This document shows positions 32,626 through 41,939 of a stretch of 45,447 nt of DNA, one piece after another. The stretch's first letter is position 1, and each line of letters opens with the position of its first letter. A program made the translations under genes and the position numbers. A model generated the notes under the pieces. The model saw only the letters and a list, made by a program, of their open reading frames with translations, was not told the DNA's origin and did no database searches. The stretch is from Verrucomicrobia bacterium SCGC AAA164-E04 (lineage in GTDB: Bacteria; Verrucomicrobiota; Verrucomicrobiia; Limisphaerales; AAA164-E04), in NCBI GenBank assembly GCA_000383715.1, contig KB911962.1, positions 1 to 45,447 of the forward strand, given 5' to 3'.

Positions 32626-34965
32626 TTATAGGTAAGTTATTGGGACATTTCCAGGCCAACGCCGGTTGCCGTTTCGATCATCGCCGGCGGCCACGTTCTT
32701 GAGACTGCCGGTATCAGGACGTGACTTATCGAGTCCCACAAGGAGCACAACTTGCTCAGGACGACTGAAAGCCACAAAAAACTTCCGGTAGAGGTCATCA
32801 TAGGCCCGGTCGATTTCTGATCGAATCGGAACTCCAATGCCCTTTGCATGGGGGCGTATCTCTGACTCCAATTTGTGACTAGATTCGCCCCACTCTGGGG
32901 CACGATTGCGCCTCTGCTGCTGATTGTTGACTTTGAAGTCCGACCCGATGTCCACAATCACCATCGGAAACTCGAGCCCTTTGGCTTGATGTATCGACAT
33001 GATGCTGAAGCGGTTCCTTGGAAAGCTCTCGACCAGATCTTCATTCACGCCCACCGTTCCCGAGGCAATCGGTCCCAGCATGAACTCGATGAGATCGAAA
33101 GCAGCCCGCTCCTCCCAATTCGGTTTTGCTGAGTTAGTGATAATGTCTCCGCTCCATGAGCCGATCCTCTGGCAAGCCTGGAATTGTCTAGTGAATACCT
33201 CGTAGTAGATCAAGCCCTCTGGATCGTTGCGGAAGAAGGGGAAGAAATGCCGAAGTCCATTCAGGAACTCCAGAATTGAGACGCGTCGCGGCCAAGTTTT
33301 CCCCGGACCTGCATCTCGATCGAACCAGCTCTGGACGTAGTCTTTCAGATCCTGAGGCGTCGCCGCATCCGCATGATGGTTGGCTGCCACATCCTTCCAC
33401 CCTTGGATGACATCTCGAGTCGGGGTCGCGTACTGCCCAATCGCTGATGCATCCAGTTTCGTTCCGCTCGGATCAATGACATGAGCAAGGTATCCCCCAA
33501 AGAGGATCACTTGCTCAATATCAGCGAGAGATCGTCCTCGGGGGTTGAAAACGTCGATTCGTGGATTGAGCGACTCAAACTCTTCCCGGAGCAACCTCGG
33601 AAGCCGTCTCCGATTCCCCGCAAACTCCTGGTGGCTACCTCCAAGAAGGCAGCAATCCCCAAGGTCTCCATTCCCCGGTTCTCGTATCAGGTTGCCAACA
33701 CCCGGGATCATTCGTCCCCCACCTCGGAATACGTCGTGAATTAGGCTTGCCAAATCTTCCGCTAACTCTTCAGGAGTTGCCCTGAAGAGCCCAACCACGG
33801 GGAAGACAGGCTGAATAGACGACTGACAGATGATTCCTCTCGATCCCCCGGCTGGAGGAGGCACGCGGACGGTCTGATAATCTGGATCGAGGTCAGCATA
33901 GCCATTGACGAGATCCACAATCGGCTGAGTCGAGCGATAGTTTTCGCGGAGGAAGTGCTGGCTTGCAGTCCCTCCTAACCCCGCATTCATCCGGGCTGGA
34001 AAGTCGACAAAGAGCTCCACCGTAGCACCACGAAATCGATAAAGGCTCTGATCATCGTCCCCGACGACCGTAATCGTTTTGCATGACCTCGCCATCTCGA
34101 AGTAGATCTGCTCCTGGAGAAGGTTGGTGTCTTGATACTCATCAACGATCACCACCTGCAGGCGATCTCTCCAGGCATTGACATTGTCATCACCAGCTCG
34201 AAATCGTCGTAAGACCTCTGCCTCGAGCTGGACGAAGTCGATGGCACCGAGTTCATCCAGCTTCGTTCGATACCGCTCAATGACATCCCGAACGATGGTC
34301 TTCGCATTCTGCTCCTCTGGAGTGCCTGAGGCAGCAAAGGCCGCGTAGTCCACGCAGTCGTTGTTCCACCGTTGGTAGATCTCTTCGATCAGACCTCCCT
34401 TCTTCGTGGCATTGTATCCAAAGGGATGCGGACCGTGGAAATCGCGCAGGTAACTCTCGACATCCTTGTCGCTCATCTTACCAGAGAAGAGGAATCCATC
34501 CCGGAACATCACTGTGCTTGCCACGTATGCATCCACCGGCTCTGGATCTGCTGAGCCGGGTGGCTTGCTTTCCCGGAGAATGTCTTGGCAGATGCTATCC
34601 ATCGTCCCTGTGAGAACCTGATTCACATCCACTTCATCGATCCATGCCTTGGCAGCGGCTGGCACAGAGTAATCAGCCAATAGAAGCGGCTTCAATTCCA
34701 TTCCTTGGCTCAAAATGCGTGAACGCAGCTCCTCGGCAGCCTTCTTCGTGAAGCTGGTAGCAAGAATGGCACCGGGAGGGATTTGATCGTGAAAAACGAG
34801 CTTTAGAATACGTCCCACCATACTTGTCGTCTTCCCGGTGCCCGGACCTGCTACTACGTGGAGGCATTCAGCAGGATCCGCGTGGACTACATCCCACTGT
34901 GCGGAGTTGAAGGGGTTCCCGCGGTAGGTTTCGTATATAGCGCGAAATTCTTTTAGCCAAGGCAT
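32626..34965 (-). CDS. UvrD/PcrA-type superfamily 1 helicase
   Basis: A 779-residue SF1A DNA helicase. Motifs: Q region FNSAQWDVVHAD, Walker A VVAGPGTGKTTS (37-48), II VIVDEYQDTN, III GDDDQSLYRFRGAT, IV ENYRSTQPI, V MSIHQAKGLEFP, VI KFFVAFSRPEQVV. Length and motif order fit UvrD-like enzymes; a long insert between motifs IV and V is not recognised. It is placed between the 574-residue protein and the nuclease, 6 nt from the latter, forming a helicase-nuclease pair like AddAB. Probably acts on DNA recognised or opened by the HerA-NurA pair. The start ATG 34965 gives MPWLKEFRAIYETYRG. Confidence 0.92.
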   Translation of the reverse strand: MPWLKEFRAIYETYRGNPFNSAQWDVVHADPAECLHVVAGPGTGKTTSMVGRILKLVFHDQIPPGAILATSFTKKAAEELRSRILSQGMELKPLLLADYSVPAAAKAWIDEVDVNQVLTGTMDSICQDILRESKPPGSADPEPVDAYVASTVMFRDGFLFSGKMSDKDVESYLRDFHGPHPFGYNATKKGGLIEEIYQRWNNDCVDYAAFAASGTPEEQNAKTIVRDVIERYRTKLDELGAIDFVQLEAEVLRRFRAGDDNVNAWRDRLQVVIVDEYQDTNLLQEQIYFEMARSCKTITVVGDDDQSLYRFRGATVELFVDFPARMNAGLGGTASQHFLRENYRSTQPIVDLVNGYADLDPDYQTVRVPPPAGGSRGIICQSSIQPVFPVVGLFRATPEELAEDLASLIHDVFRGGGRMIPGVGNLIREPGNGDLGDCCLLGGSHQEFAGNRRRLPRLLREEFESLNPRIDVFNPRGRSLADIEQVILFGGYLAHVIDPSGTKLDASAIGQYATPTRDVIQGWKDVAANHHADAATPQDLKDYVQSWFDRDAGPGKTWPRRVSILEFLNGLRHFFPFFRNDPEGLIYYEVFTRQFQACQRIGSWSGDIITNSAKPNWEERAAFDLIEFMLGPIASGTVGVNEDLVESFPRNRFSIMSIHQAKGLEFPMVIVDIGSDFKVNNQQQRRNRAPEWGESSHKLESEIRPHAKGIGVPIRSEIDRAYDDLYRKFFVAFSRPEQVVLLVGLDKSRPDTGSLKNVAAGDDRNGNRRWPGNVPITYL

Positions 34966-34968
34966 GGT

Positions 34969-35082
34969 TCAGATAGATTGGGCAAGGTGGTTCTCCAGCT
35001 TCCAGTAGTCGTGCTGGTGTTCGTAGACGTCGGCTCCCTTGCCGACCGTCTTGTGGATTGGGGTAGAGAGAGTCTCATTTTG
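34969..35082 (-). pseudogene. C-terminal gene remnant before the UvrD gene
   Basis: Between the 574-residue gene and the helicase, the minus strand has a 37-codon frame bounded upstream by a TAA (35083-35085) and lacking a start codon. It ends IHKTVGKGADVYEHQHDYWK then LENHLAQSI and a TGA 3 nt before the helicase ATG. The ending is typical of a genuine protein C-terminus, and the spacing to the next gene is that of an operon. It is probably what remains of a deleted gene. Family not recognised. Confidence 0.4.
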
Positions 35083-35102
35083 TTAGAATATTAATTGATA
35101 GT

Positions 35103-36827
35103 TCATGAGTCAACCAATCGGCTAATTAGCTGATCAACCTCGTCTGGATAGTAAAACCCATCGACTCCGGCGTCACTCAGAGCCCCATAATCATCCGTTG
35201 AAAACGTCCCATCTACCAACATGTAGACATTGGCAATGTCTTCAGAAACAGAAAATTTACTGTCATCATTTAGCTGAACCCGGAGTTGAAGTATTTTACT
35301 CCTCAACTCCTTCACCTTGTGCATTCTACCCTTCTCAGTCACAGACTTTGAGATCACGACCGAATTCCCCACTACATATCCTTCAGTCGAAAGGAAATAG
35401 CTTTGGGAAGACAAAGGTGAATCAATGGCCGAAGAAGTAATCACCTCACCTGTTTTTCTTTCATACGCGACTTCAAAGAGTCGCTGAAGTGGGCGGATTC
35501 CATGCTGAATGAGTTTGCACTCAATAAGGTTCTGAAGAACTGAGGTCTGCATCTTTTCTATAGCTTCAATCAATTCTCCGTCGTCAACATCGGACAAGAA
35601 CTCGGCAAACCGTATACAAACTGCTTTTTTCAGATCAGCGGGGAGATCCTCCTCGAGTCGGATGAGTCGCGGGTAGTGATAACGCTGAACGGATTTTGCG
35701 ACACCTGTAGCTGCTTCGATGGCATTGTAAAATCCAGCCATCTTACCTTTGTTAACTACTCGAAAAAGACTCAGAACCCCATCAAATAACCAGTGATAAC
35801 CCATGCCCTCATCAAAACATCCAACCGGATCTTCGTTGAACACTTGGCTCAACATCTTTTGCAATGTTCGGCTGCTTGAGAGAGTCCTCTTCGATTTCAG
35901 AATATACATGCAAGCACGCTCATGTTCGCCGAATTTCCGGATCTGCTCTACATAGGTCGAATACTTCTGGCGTGGGGTTCGGGCAATGATTCCTTCAAGG
36001 ACTTCTCGACCCACGAGACCGACTGCATCGACAATATCAGGATCGACTATTGCGTATCCTCCAATCGTTTTTCTAGCCAACTCAACCGCATCAAGCTCTG
36101 ACGGGAACGACTTAAATCTCTTGCCGGAATACAAGGAATCCAATACCTGAACCCTTTCTTCAGGATAGAACATAAGAAGCTTAGCAGTCCCGCGGGTAAA
36201 TGAAGTGTGTCGCTCTTCAGGAATCCTGACCTTTCTTCTGACTCGCACTTCCTTTGTCGCTGACCAAAGAGCATTTTCGTCGCCTGAAATACTCGCGATA
36301 GAGCTTTCCACCTGCGATTTTAGGCTATTTTCTACTGTCGCCGCACATTTCCTTCCATCCGCAGATAAATTATCCATCTCAGTGACACAGTCGTCAATCG
36401 TAGCCTTCGCAGCAAGTGATTCTTCGATCTCGCCGAGAAGAGAAAAGAAATCCTGCTTCACTGTGTCTGGAAGTCGGATGCAGGCGTCAAATACGTTTCG
36501 CCGTACTACTTCGTATAGTTCCTTCGAGACTTTTTCCACTGTCAGGTCAAACACCAGAGGCGGATCATCCAAATGCTTTGCCTCCGCAATTTCGATAAAG
36601 TTCCTCCAAAATTTTCTGTTCGCATCTGACGACGAATCAGATGCTGTAACTAGAAATAAAGCCTTTGGGTAGCCGGCAGAATCACTAAGCAAGAGATCCG
36701 GGGTTACTGATAAAAATTCCGGTTTAGAGCGCCCGTATGAAATGTCGAATTTCCGTTGCTTTGCTATTGATGTGACAGCGCGAACTAGCAACGCCTCCAG
36801 AAGTGCTCCTCTAAGTTCTCCTGCCAT
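35103..36827 (-). CDS. Unknown protein, paralogue-like to the one at 37173
   Basis: A 574-residue soluble protein without a named family. The N-terminus (about 1-110) resembles a divergent restriction-endonuclease-like fold: VTPDLLLSDSAGYPKALFLV, then RKFWRNFIEIAEAKHLDD. Residues about 150-500 are mostly helical. The C-terminus reads VYMLVDGTFSTDDYGALSD, then VDGFYYPDEVDQLISRLV. The gene at 37173 has the same architecture (NRKFYRTFEELAQRR near the N-terminus, VIVVDGNWTVDQLGMLSQSGW at the C-terminus). The two look like diverged duplicates acting together. It begins 2 nt after the truncated nuclease gene. A nuclease or recognition role is inference. Confidence 0.72.
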   Translation of the reverse strand: MAGELRGALLEALLVRAVTSIAKQRKFDISYGRSKPEFLSVTPDLLLSDSAGYPKALFLVTASDSSSDANRKFWRNFIEIAEAKHLDDPPLVFDLTVEKVSKELYEVVRRNVFDACIRLPDTVKQDFFSLLGEIEESLAAKATIDDCVTEMDNLSADGRKCAATVENSLKSQVESSIASISGDENALWSATKEVRVRRKVRIPEERHTSFTRGTAKLLMFYPEERVQVLDSLYSGKRFKSFPSELDAVELARKTIGGYAIVDPDIVDAVGLVGREVLEGIIARTPRQKYSTYVEQIRKFGEHERACMYILKSKRTLSSSRTLQKMLSQVFNEDPVGCFDEGMGYHWLFDGVLSLFRVVNKGKMAGFYNAIEAATGVAKSVQRYHYPRLIRLEEDLPADLKKAVCIRFAEFLSDVDDGELIEAIEKMQTSVLQNLIECKLIQHGIRPLQRLFEVAYERKTGEVITSSAIDSPLSSQSYFLSTEGYVVGNSVVISKSVTEKGRMHKVKELRSKILQLRVQLNDDSKFSVSEDIANVYMLVDGTFSTDDYGALSDAGVDGFYYPDEVDQLISRLVDS

Positions 36828-36829
36828 AA

Positions 36830-37165
36830 TTAGTTCTTGTGTAAATTAGTTTCGTTGTTTGGACGCCGAGAATCGCGGCAGGCCCGGGCCTGCGTCATCC
36901 CCTTTACCCAGTCGTCAAACGAGGCTTTCACCTCGAAAGCGGCAATTCCGCTCTCGGCGGGAGATGCATGGTTGCAGACGAGATCTGGGTAAAAACCACG
37001 GATTGGCATTGAGACCATTGGCTCCAACTGGGCAGCACATGGAGAGTTTCGGTAGGAAGCGTCGCTGTCCACGCCGATGTCTGCAATTCGCCACGAGTGC
37101 AGGCGGGTAACATCGAGAACGAGTTCCGCCTTCAACGCCCATACGATGTCTGCTTCGCCTCCCAT
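36830..37165 (-). CDS. Truncated PD-(D/E)XK nuclease-like protein
   Basis: A 111-residue protein. ELVLDVTRLHSWRIADIGVD starts a nuclease-like core, with RGFYPDLVCNH and AAFEVKASFDDWVKGMTQAR giving the PD...ExK pattern and a Gln-Ala helix. In the restriction-endonuclease fold more strands and helices should follow, but here the frame runs into a basic tail (RRPNNETNLHKN) and stops. A deletion that fused the end to the next gene is likely. GAGGAA just upstream of ATG 37165 is a good ribosome-binding site, and the gene is spaced 7 and 2 nt from its neighbours, so it is probably still translated. Activity is doubtful. Confidence 0.65.
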   Translation of the reverse strand: MGGEADIVWALKAELVLDVTRLHSWRIADIGVDSDASYRNSPCAAQLEPMVSMPIRGFYPDLVCNHASPAESGIAAFEVKASFDDWVKGMTQARACRDSRRPNNETNLHKN

Positions 37166-37172
37166 GAATTCC

Positions 37173-38873
37173 TCAAAGATTACTCGATACTAGTTCTTCA
37201 AGGACGTCTGGAACAGTGTCCCAGTCCAAGACCCTCCATCCCGATTGAGAAAGCATCCCCAACTGATCGACTGTCCAGTTCCCATCGACCACGATTACAA
37301 ACTCAACGGAATCGTCACTTACCCCGTCCTCGGACCATGCACTGCGAATAGCCCGAAGCTTTCCAGAAAACTCTTTGTGCTTGTGGTGGCGCTCTTCAGG
37401 GGTGCTAACGGTGATAACGAGAAGCTTTCGGCCGTTGGCAAAAAGACGATATGCTGCAGGAACCACATACATTCGATACTTGCTCGGCAAGCCCGCAAGA
37501 CGAGGAAGCACACTGGCTCGGGTCTTACCAGCGGGTTTCAGAACAGAGCAAATTGAAAAGATTATCAATCTCTCCGGAGTCACATATGGATGGGCGTAAT
37601 AGGTCTTTATCCGCTCCTCAATGAATTCATCTGCGCCCACGGATTTCAACCCGTCAGCTATTCGATTCCATACAAGTTCTGAAAGCGCACTGAGATACTC
37701 CTCAAGATCCGGGATGTGTTCAGACAGATTATCTGACTTTTGGAGAACGAATACCACGGAATCAGAAAAAGAAATATCGAAGGAAAGATGCTCTAGAATA
37801 TCAGTGCTGACTGCATTCTGACTGTAAGAAGCAGCTCTAAGCGAATAATCAATAAAATCGCACCGAAGCCTCTCTGACTCGAAATCCTCCATGTAACGAG
37901 CAGCCAAATCAGCCGCGTTGTCGCACTGCGACAACCGCACACTCAAATCCGCTATCTTGGCCTCTACCCCAGAAATGTCGGTTAGGTCTTGATGGAGCAG
38001 CTTTGCTCCAGGAGTCATAAGGTAGTCTAAATGCCAACCCTGCGACAGAGAGATCCCGTATTTAATCAAGAACTTGGCTGCTTCCTGTGCGTTACCTGAG
38101 AAGCTAAACCTAGTGCCGCCTATGGTCGGCCCAATCTCTGAGCAGAGTTTTGTCTTCTTGAGGCTTTCGATACAAATGTTCTCAGGAAGGTCCTTTACTG
38201 TCGCAACCCCTCTGGCAACTTCCTCCACTGAGATGATCTCAACCGGGAGAAATGTGAGCATTTTCATTCCCAGCTTCACGCTGGTTCCCTTAGGGGTTCC
38301 ATAGTCGACCTTCCCAGCCAACACCTTCCCTTCGATATCCCAATACCTTACAAGCTCTCTGTTGGATGAACGCGGCACAGCAAGAAGGCGATCACAAACA
38401 GACTTTACGGAGTTCAGGACTTGCTTCGGGAATAAACCTATATTGGATGCCGTCGAATCCAACGAGACCTCATCACCAAGCTGTCCAACAACTTCAACAA
38501 ACTCAGATTCATCGCTGCGACCAAGAACTGAAAATGCTGCATCGAATAATGAGTTAAAGATGAGGCCCTGTTGCTTTCTTACGCCTGATCGAGATGGAAC
38601 AAGGGTGATGTCTATACAAAGGGACTTAGGATTATCGATCCTTCTCTGGGCCAATTCTTCGAAGGTTCGATAGAACTTTCGATTGGTCATTCCTTGCGTT
38701 CGGGTGTGAGTCAGAAACAGTATGTAAGGACGCTTTTTATACGAGAATGCAAGGTCGCACTTGATACTCTCGTTGTTCGGCCTCTCGCTTCGGGCGACAT
38801 CGATTCCTCTGCCTTGCAGATCAAGAGCGAAAAGGTGTTCTAGGACATATCCAATTTTTTCTGCGTTGCGCAT
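37173..38873 (-). CDS. Unknown protein, paralogue-like to the one at 35103
   Basis: A 566-residue soluble protein of no family known to me. Near the N-terminus, IKCDLAFSYKKRPYILFLTH and TNRKFYRTFEELAQRR match in pattern the corresponding segment of the 574-residue protein. The C-terminus VEFVIVVDGNWTVDQLGM, then GWRVLDWDTVPDVLEELV, also matches it. The central 300 residues are mixed helical with no motif seen. Its ATG lies directly against the HerA stop codon (38873/38874), so expression with HerA is coupled. It could be a sensor, specificity or cleavage subunit of the system. Similarity to restriction-endonuclease folds is a weak inference from the D...(x)T pattern. Confidence 0.72.
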   Translation of the reverse strand: MRNAEKIGYVLEHLFALDLQGRGIDVARSERPNNESIKCDLAFSYKKRPYILFLTHTRTQGMTNRKFYRTFEELAQRRIDNPKSLCIDITLVPSRSGVRKQQGLIFNSLFDAAFSVLGRSDESEFVEVVGQLGDEVSLDSTASNIGLFPKQVLNSVKSVCDRLLAVPRSSNRELVRYWDIEGKVLAGKVDYGTPKGTSVKLGMKMLTFLPVEIISVEEVARGVATVKDLPENICIESLKKTKLCSEIGPTIGGTRFSFSGNAQEAAKFLIKYGISLSQGWHLDYLMTPGAKLLHQDLTDISGVEAKIADLSVRLSQCDNAADLAARYMEDFESERLRCDFIDYSLRAASYSQNAVSTDILEHLSFDISFSDSVVFVLQKSDNLSEHIPDLEEYLSALSELVWNRIADGLKSVGADEFIEERIKTYYAHPYVTPERLIIFSICSVLKPAGKTRASVLPRLAGLPSKYRMYVVPAAYRLFANGRKLLVITVSTPEERHHKHKEFSGKLRAIRSAWSEDGVSDDSVEFVIVVDGNWTVDQLGMLSQSGWRVLDWDTVPDVLEELVSSNL

Positions 38874-40739
38874 TTATTTAACCGGTTGGGTAATCAGCGA
38901 CTGCAAGCAGGCATCAAAATTGGGCGCTTGAGTTGGCAGCGGAATATCTCGGTATGAAGCAGTCGCGAGTGCTTGACCTTTCCCCATGACTTGAAGTTCC
39001 CGCTCAAATCCTGCGAGATCCGCCGATGCATTGCGAACCGCAGCTCGACGTTCCTCCTCGTTACCAAGTGCCATGGTCAACTCGGTGTTGATCTGAGTGA
39101 GAATACCTTGGTCGATCGCGGTGACCTGCTGGCTGATGACGGTGAGTCCGATGCCGAATTTCCGCCCCTGGCGACTGATGTCCCGGAACACGCTGCCGAA
39201 GCGGATGCGCTCGGGATTGAGAACACTGGGCGCTTCTTCGATCACGACGTTGACGTAGGGAAGGTCTTCGGTCGAGGTGACCTCGCCACCGATGAAATAG
39301 GGTAAAGCACCCGACTCAACCCTGTTCCATAGCTCGTCTGCCAGGGCCTGCATCCCGGTGTTGCCAGCGGCATCATCGTTGTCGAGTGCGGTGCGGATCT
39401 CGGTTTCGAGTCGAGCAGCATCTTCGGAACATCGTAGCGCCTTGCGCAGGGCGAAGAGCACGCGAGCGACGACGGTGCTGAACATGAATTGCTCGACCTC
39501 GGAGACAAGGGTGGTGTCCACGATGACAACCCGTCCCCGCTCCATCGCCACCAGGACATCAGGCAAGATCGAGTCGTAGTCCTTGCCGTTGTCCGGTGAG
39601 TATTCGGTGAAGATGCGATTATTCCCGGCCTGAAGGAAGCCGAGCCGACGCTTCACCCCATCAATCGTTCCGGGATGGACGTCAGAGCTGCGAGGATCTT
39701 CCTCTGCGGCATCCTTGGTCAAATCGAAGAGATCTCGGATCCAGCGGTCGCCGGCCGTTTGCCCGGCGGCATCTGGTTGGCTGAAGAAGCGATTGGAGAA
39801 AGACATCTGCTGGTCAGTCATCTCCACCACGCTGGTGAGATCCTGCGGCGTGATGTCCGCCCAAGAGAGTTTCAACTTTTGCTCAAGGCCAGGGTGGACG
39901 GGCTGCCGTCCAGTCAGGTAGTAAAAGGGATCGACGAGGGCTTCCCTCTCCCCGGGCGAATAGCCATCGACAATGCCCCGGATCCCATCCCGCCCACCCG
40001 TGCGGTGGTGCCAGGTCTGAAATTCATCGTGGGGATCAATGGCGAGGATGGAGCAAGGTCGATCCTGCCGATTGCCAGCTACCACAAGTTGATTGTGCTC
40101 CATGATGGAGGCGAGGAAGACCATCATGGTATTGCTCTTGCCGCAGCCGGTCCGCCCGAAGACTCCGAGGTGGTGGCTGAGGGCATAGGCCGGGAGCTGA
40201 ACCCGCACTCCTCCGAGTGGGGTTTCGCCAGCCAACACGTCGCCGATGTAGAGTCCGTCAGAACCGAGCTGACTCTCCATCAGGGTGCGCACGACGTCGG
40301 CAACAGCGGGATCCCCGGCATCGACGCGATAGACCTCGGTGAGGTGCTCGGGAAGTCGGCGGGGACGATGAAATGTCCATGCATCCTCGTCTTTTTGGGC
40401 AAACCCAAGGACAATGCCCTTCAGCTCGATGAGGTTTTCCTCAGCCAGATCCTGTGAGAGGTAAGAGCCGGGCATGGTGAGCTTGTTCCGCGCCACGTCG
40501 TTCATGTCCAGCGTCCGGTTCATGACGTTGGCGTATTGGGTGGTGCGGAATACGTAAAAGCGCTCGGGGCCACGTTTGCAGGGCAGCAGGAAGAGGTCAC
40601 CGACCGCGACATCGGTATTCCGGGCGATGACGGTGAGCTGGTGGGTGTTGCTCTCGGCGAGCACACCAAACCGTTCCCCGAGCGCCGATTTGAGCGTCTC
40701 GAGGGAAGGAGCTTCGGGTGTAGCTGTTGAGTTAGACAT
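38874..40739 (-). CDS. herA: HerA-type hexameric DNA translocase
   Basis: A HerA/FtsK-superfamily ATPase of 621 residues from ATG 40739 (629 from a GTG at 40763). Near the N-terminus is a HAS-barrel-like beta domain (LTVIARNTDVAVGDLFLL). Walker A is VFGRTGCGKSNT, followed by ILAIDPHDEF. Walker B is VNVVIEEAPSVLNP, and the arginine segment DISRQGRKFGIGLTVISQQ with LTQINTELTMAL is diagnostic of HerA. It pumps double-strand DNA and works with the nuclease NurA. Its start overlaps the end of the nurA gene by 8 nt, and its stop touches the next gene. HerA-NurA pairs occur in DNA repair in archaea and in several bacterial defence systems. Confidence 0.9.
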   Translation of the reverse strand: MSNSTATPEAPSLETLKSALGERFGVLAESNTHQLTVIARNTDVAVGDLFLLPCKRGPERFYVFRTTQYANVMNRTLDMNDVARNKLTMPGSYLSQDLAEENLIELKGIVLGFAQKDEDAWTFHRPRRLPEHLTEVYRVDAGDPAVADVVRTLMESQLGSDGLYIGDVLAGETPLGGVRVQLPAYALSHHLGVFGRTGCGKSNTMMVFLASIMEHNQLVVAGNRQDRPCSILAIDPHDEFQTWHHRTGGRDGIRGIVDGYSPGEREALVDPFYYLTGRQPVHPGLEQKLKLSWADITPQDLTSVVEMTDQQMSFSNRFFSQPDAAGQTAGDRWIRDLFDLTKDAAEEDPRSSDVHPGTIDGVKRRLGFLQAGNNRIFTEYSPDNGKDYDSILPDVLVAMERGRVVIVDTTLVSEVEQFMFSTVVARVLFALRKALRCSEDAARLETEIRTALDNDDAAGNTGMQALADELWNRVESGALPYFIGGEVTSTEDLPYVNVVIEEAPSVLNPERIRFGSVFRDISRQGRKFGIGLTVISQQVTAIDQGILTQINTELTMALGNEEERRAAVRNASADLAGFERELQVMGKGQALATASYRDIPLPTQAPNFDACLQSLITQPVK

Positions 40740-41937
40740 GGCCGGTAGTGGTAGAGACATCACGGAAAAGGGAGCGCTTCATTCCCTGGGCGACTGCGGC
40801 TTCGATGATCTGGTTCTTGAGGGCAGCCCGCTCATTCATGGAGAGACGGACTCGATCATGGCAGGCCTTGATAGGATAGGGATAGCCGAAGGCCCGCTGA
40901 TCATGGCTGGCGTAGTCGAGTTCGCCAAAGAGTCGCTCCTCGGCAGCAGGATCGTCTTTAAGATGGGCTTCCCAATAGTTCCGATCGATGTCCATACGGA
41001 CGACGGGCGTATTGCGGTGGAAACGGACCAGGTAAGAAACCGCACCTATCGGGGGAAGGGTTCGCCCTTCGACCAGTGAAAGCTCCCAGTCATCGTGACC
41101 GGGAACCGGAAGACGAAGGAACCAGTGTTCTGCCACCCGTTCTCCAGTGCCACAGGCATCCGCCGCGAGCTGTTCGACGATGTCGATACACGGCAGCCCG
41201 TGTGACTTGCTGATGGTCATGAACACGATGCCCCGATTAAAGGCTTCGACACAGCAGAGCCGCTTCAGTTGCTCGTAGTAGAGGCTGAGCTGCTTCCGGG
41301 TGACCATCGGCAGACTGAGCGTGGTATCCATCAGCACAAAGCGGCAGCCCGCATCGTGACGAATCAAACGGAGCGCCGCCCCATACTCTGCGGTCGAACG
41401 CAGTTGGATGGCGACGTTCGAGGTATCCGATGCTGCAGGAAGGATCAGGTGCTCTTCCAATTCTCCGGCACTATGAGTGTGGTGAGAGGCCCCGTCCTTG
41501 AGTGACCGGTAGTCAGATGAGCCGATGACCTCGGCTACCGGAGTGCCCGTGAGGTTCGAGAGTGCTTCGAGCCAGAACGGACGAGCAGCTTCCCGATCCT
41601 CTGGAAGCCAGACCAGTTCCAGATTCGGATCGGCGACCGAAGCAACCTCAGAGAGTCCATGAATCGTGTCTGTCTGGTAGACCGTGCCGCTCGCATTGGC
41701 GATCGAGACAAACGAATCACTGTAGGAGAGACTGGGGTAGTCGCCGCTCCCATCAACTCCTCCAATTAGGTAGAGAGAGTCAAACGTCGTGGTGTGTGAA
41801 AACGATCGAATGACTGCCCGGATTCTTGCCGCTTCCTCGTCATCGATTCGCGACTTTCCTTCCCAAGCACTCATGTCCGACACCAGCTTCGTCAGCTTGG
41901 CGTTGAATTCGTGTCGGTGCTGAAGGGTGGTTGACAT
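40732..41937 (-). CDS. nurA: NurA-domain nuclease
   Basis: A 401-residue protein with the NurA fold, an RNase H-like nuclease. LYLIGGVDGSGDYPSLSY (about 56-73) holds the catalytic Asp62 in the VDGS motif, and the C-terminus has GYPYPIKACHDRVRLSMNER, the conserved NurA ending. The middle includes RFVLMDTTLSLP, a probable second acidic site. NurA cuts and resects DNA when bound to a HerA hexamer. The gene starts 2 nt after the dpdA-like stop and overlaps herA, so the three are one transcription unit. Length is within the family range (about 330-450 residues). Confidence 0.85.
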   Translation of the reverse strand: MSTTLQHRHEFNAKLTKLVSDMSAWEGKSRIDDEEAARIRAVIRSFSHTTTFDSLYLIGGVDGSGDYPSLSYSDSFVSIANASGTVYQTDTIHGLSEVASVADPNLELVWLPEDREAARPFWLEALSNLTGTPVAEVIGSSDYRSLKDGASHHTHSAGELEEHLILPAASDTSNVAIQLRSTAEYGAALRLIRHDAGCRFVLMDTTLSLPMVTRKQLSLYYEQLKRLCCVEAFNRGIVFMTISKSHGLPCIDIVEQLAADACGTGERVAEHWFLRLPVPGHDDWELSLVEGRTLPPIGAVSYLVRFHRNTPVVRMDIDRNYWEAHLKDDPAAEERLFGELDYASHDQRAFGYPYPIKACHDRVRLSMNERAALKNQIIEAAVAQGMKRSLFRDVSTTTGHV

Positions 41938-41939
41938 AG

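Noticed and set aside
36205..36672. A 155-codon plus-strand frame inside the 574-aa gene
   Set aside because: It lies antisense to a well-placed operon gene and has a Ser/Phe-rich shadow composition; no ribosome-binding site is evident.
39675..40457. A 260-codon plus-strand frame opposite herA
   Set aside because: Antisense to a gene with clear HerA motifs. Long antisense frames are expected in G+C-rich coding DNA.
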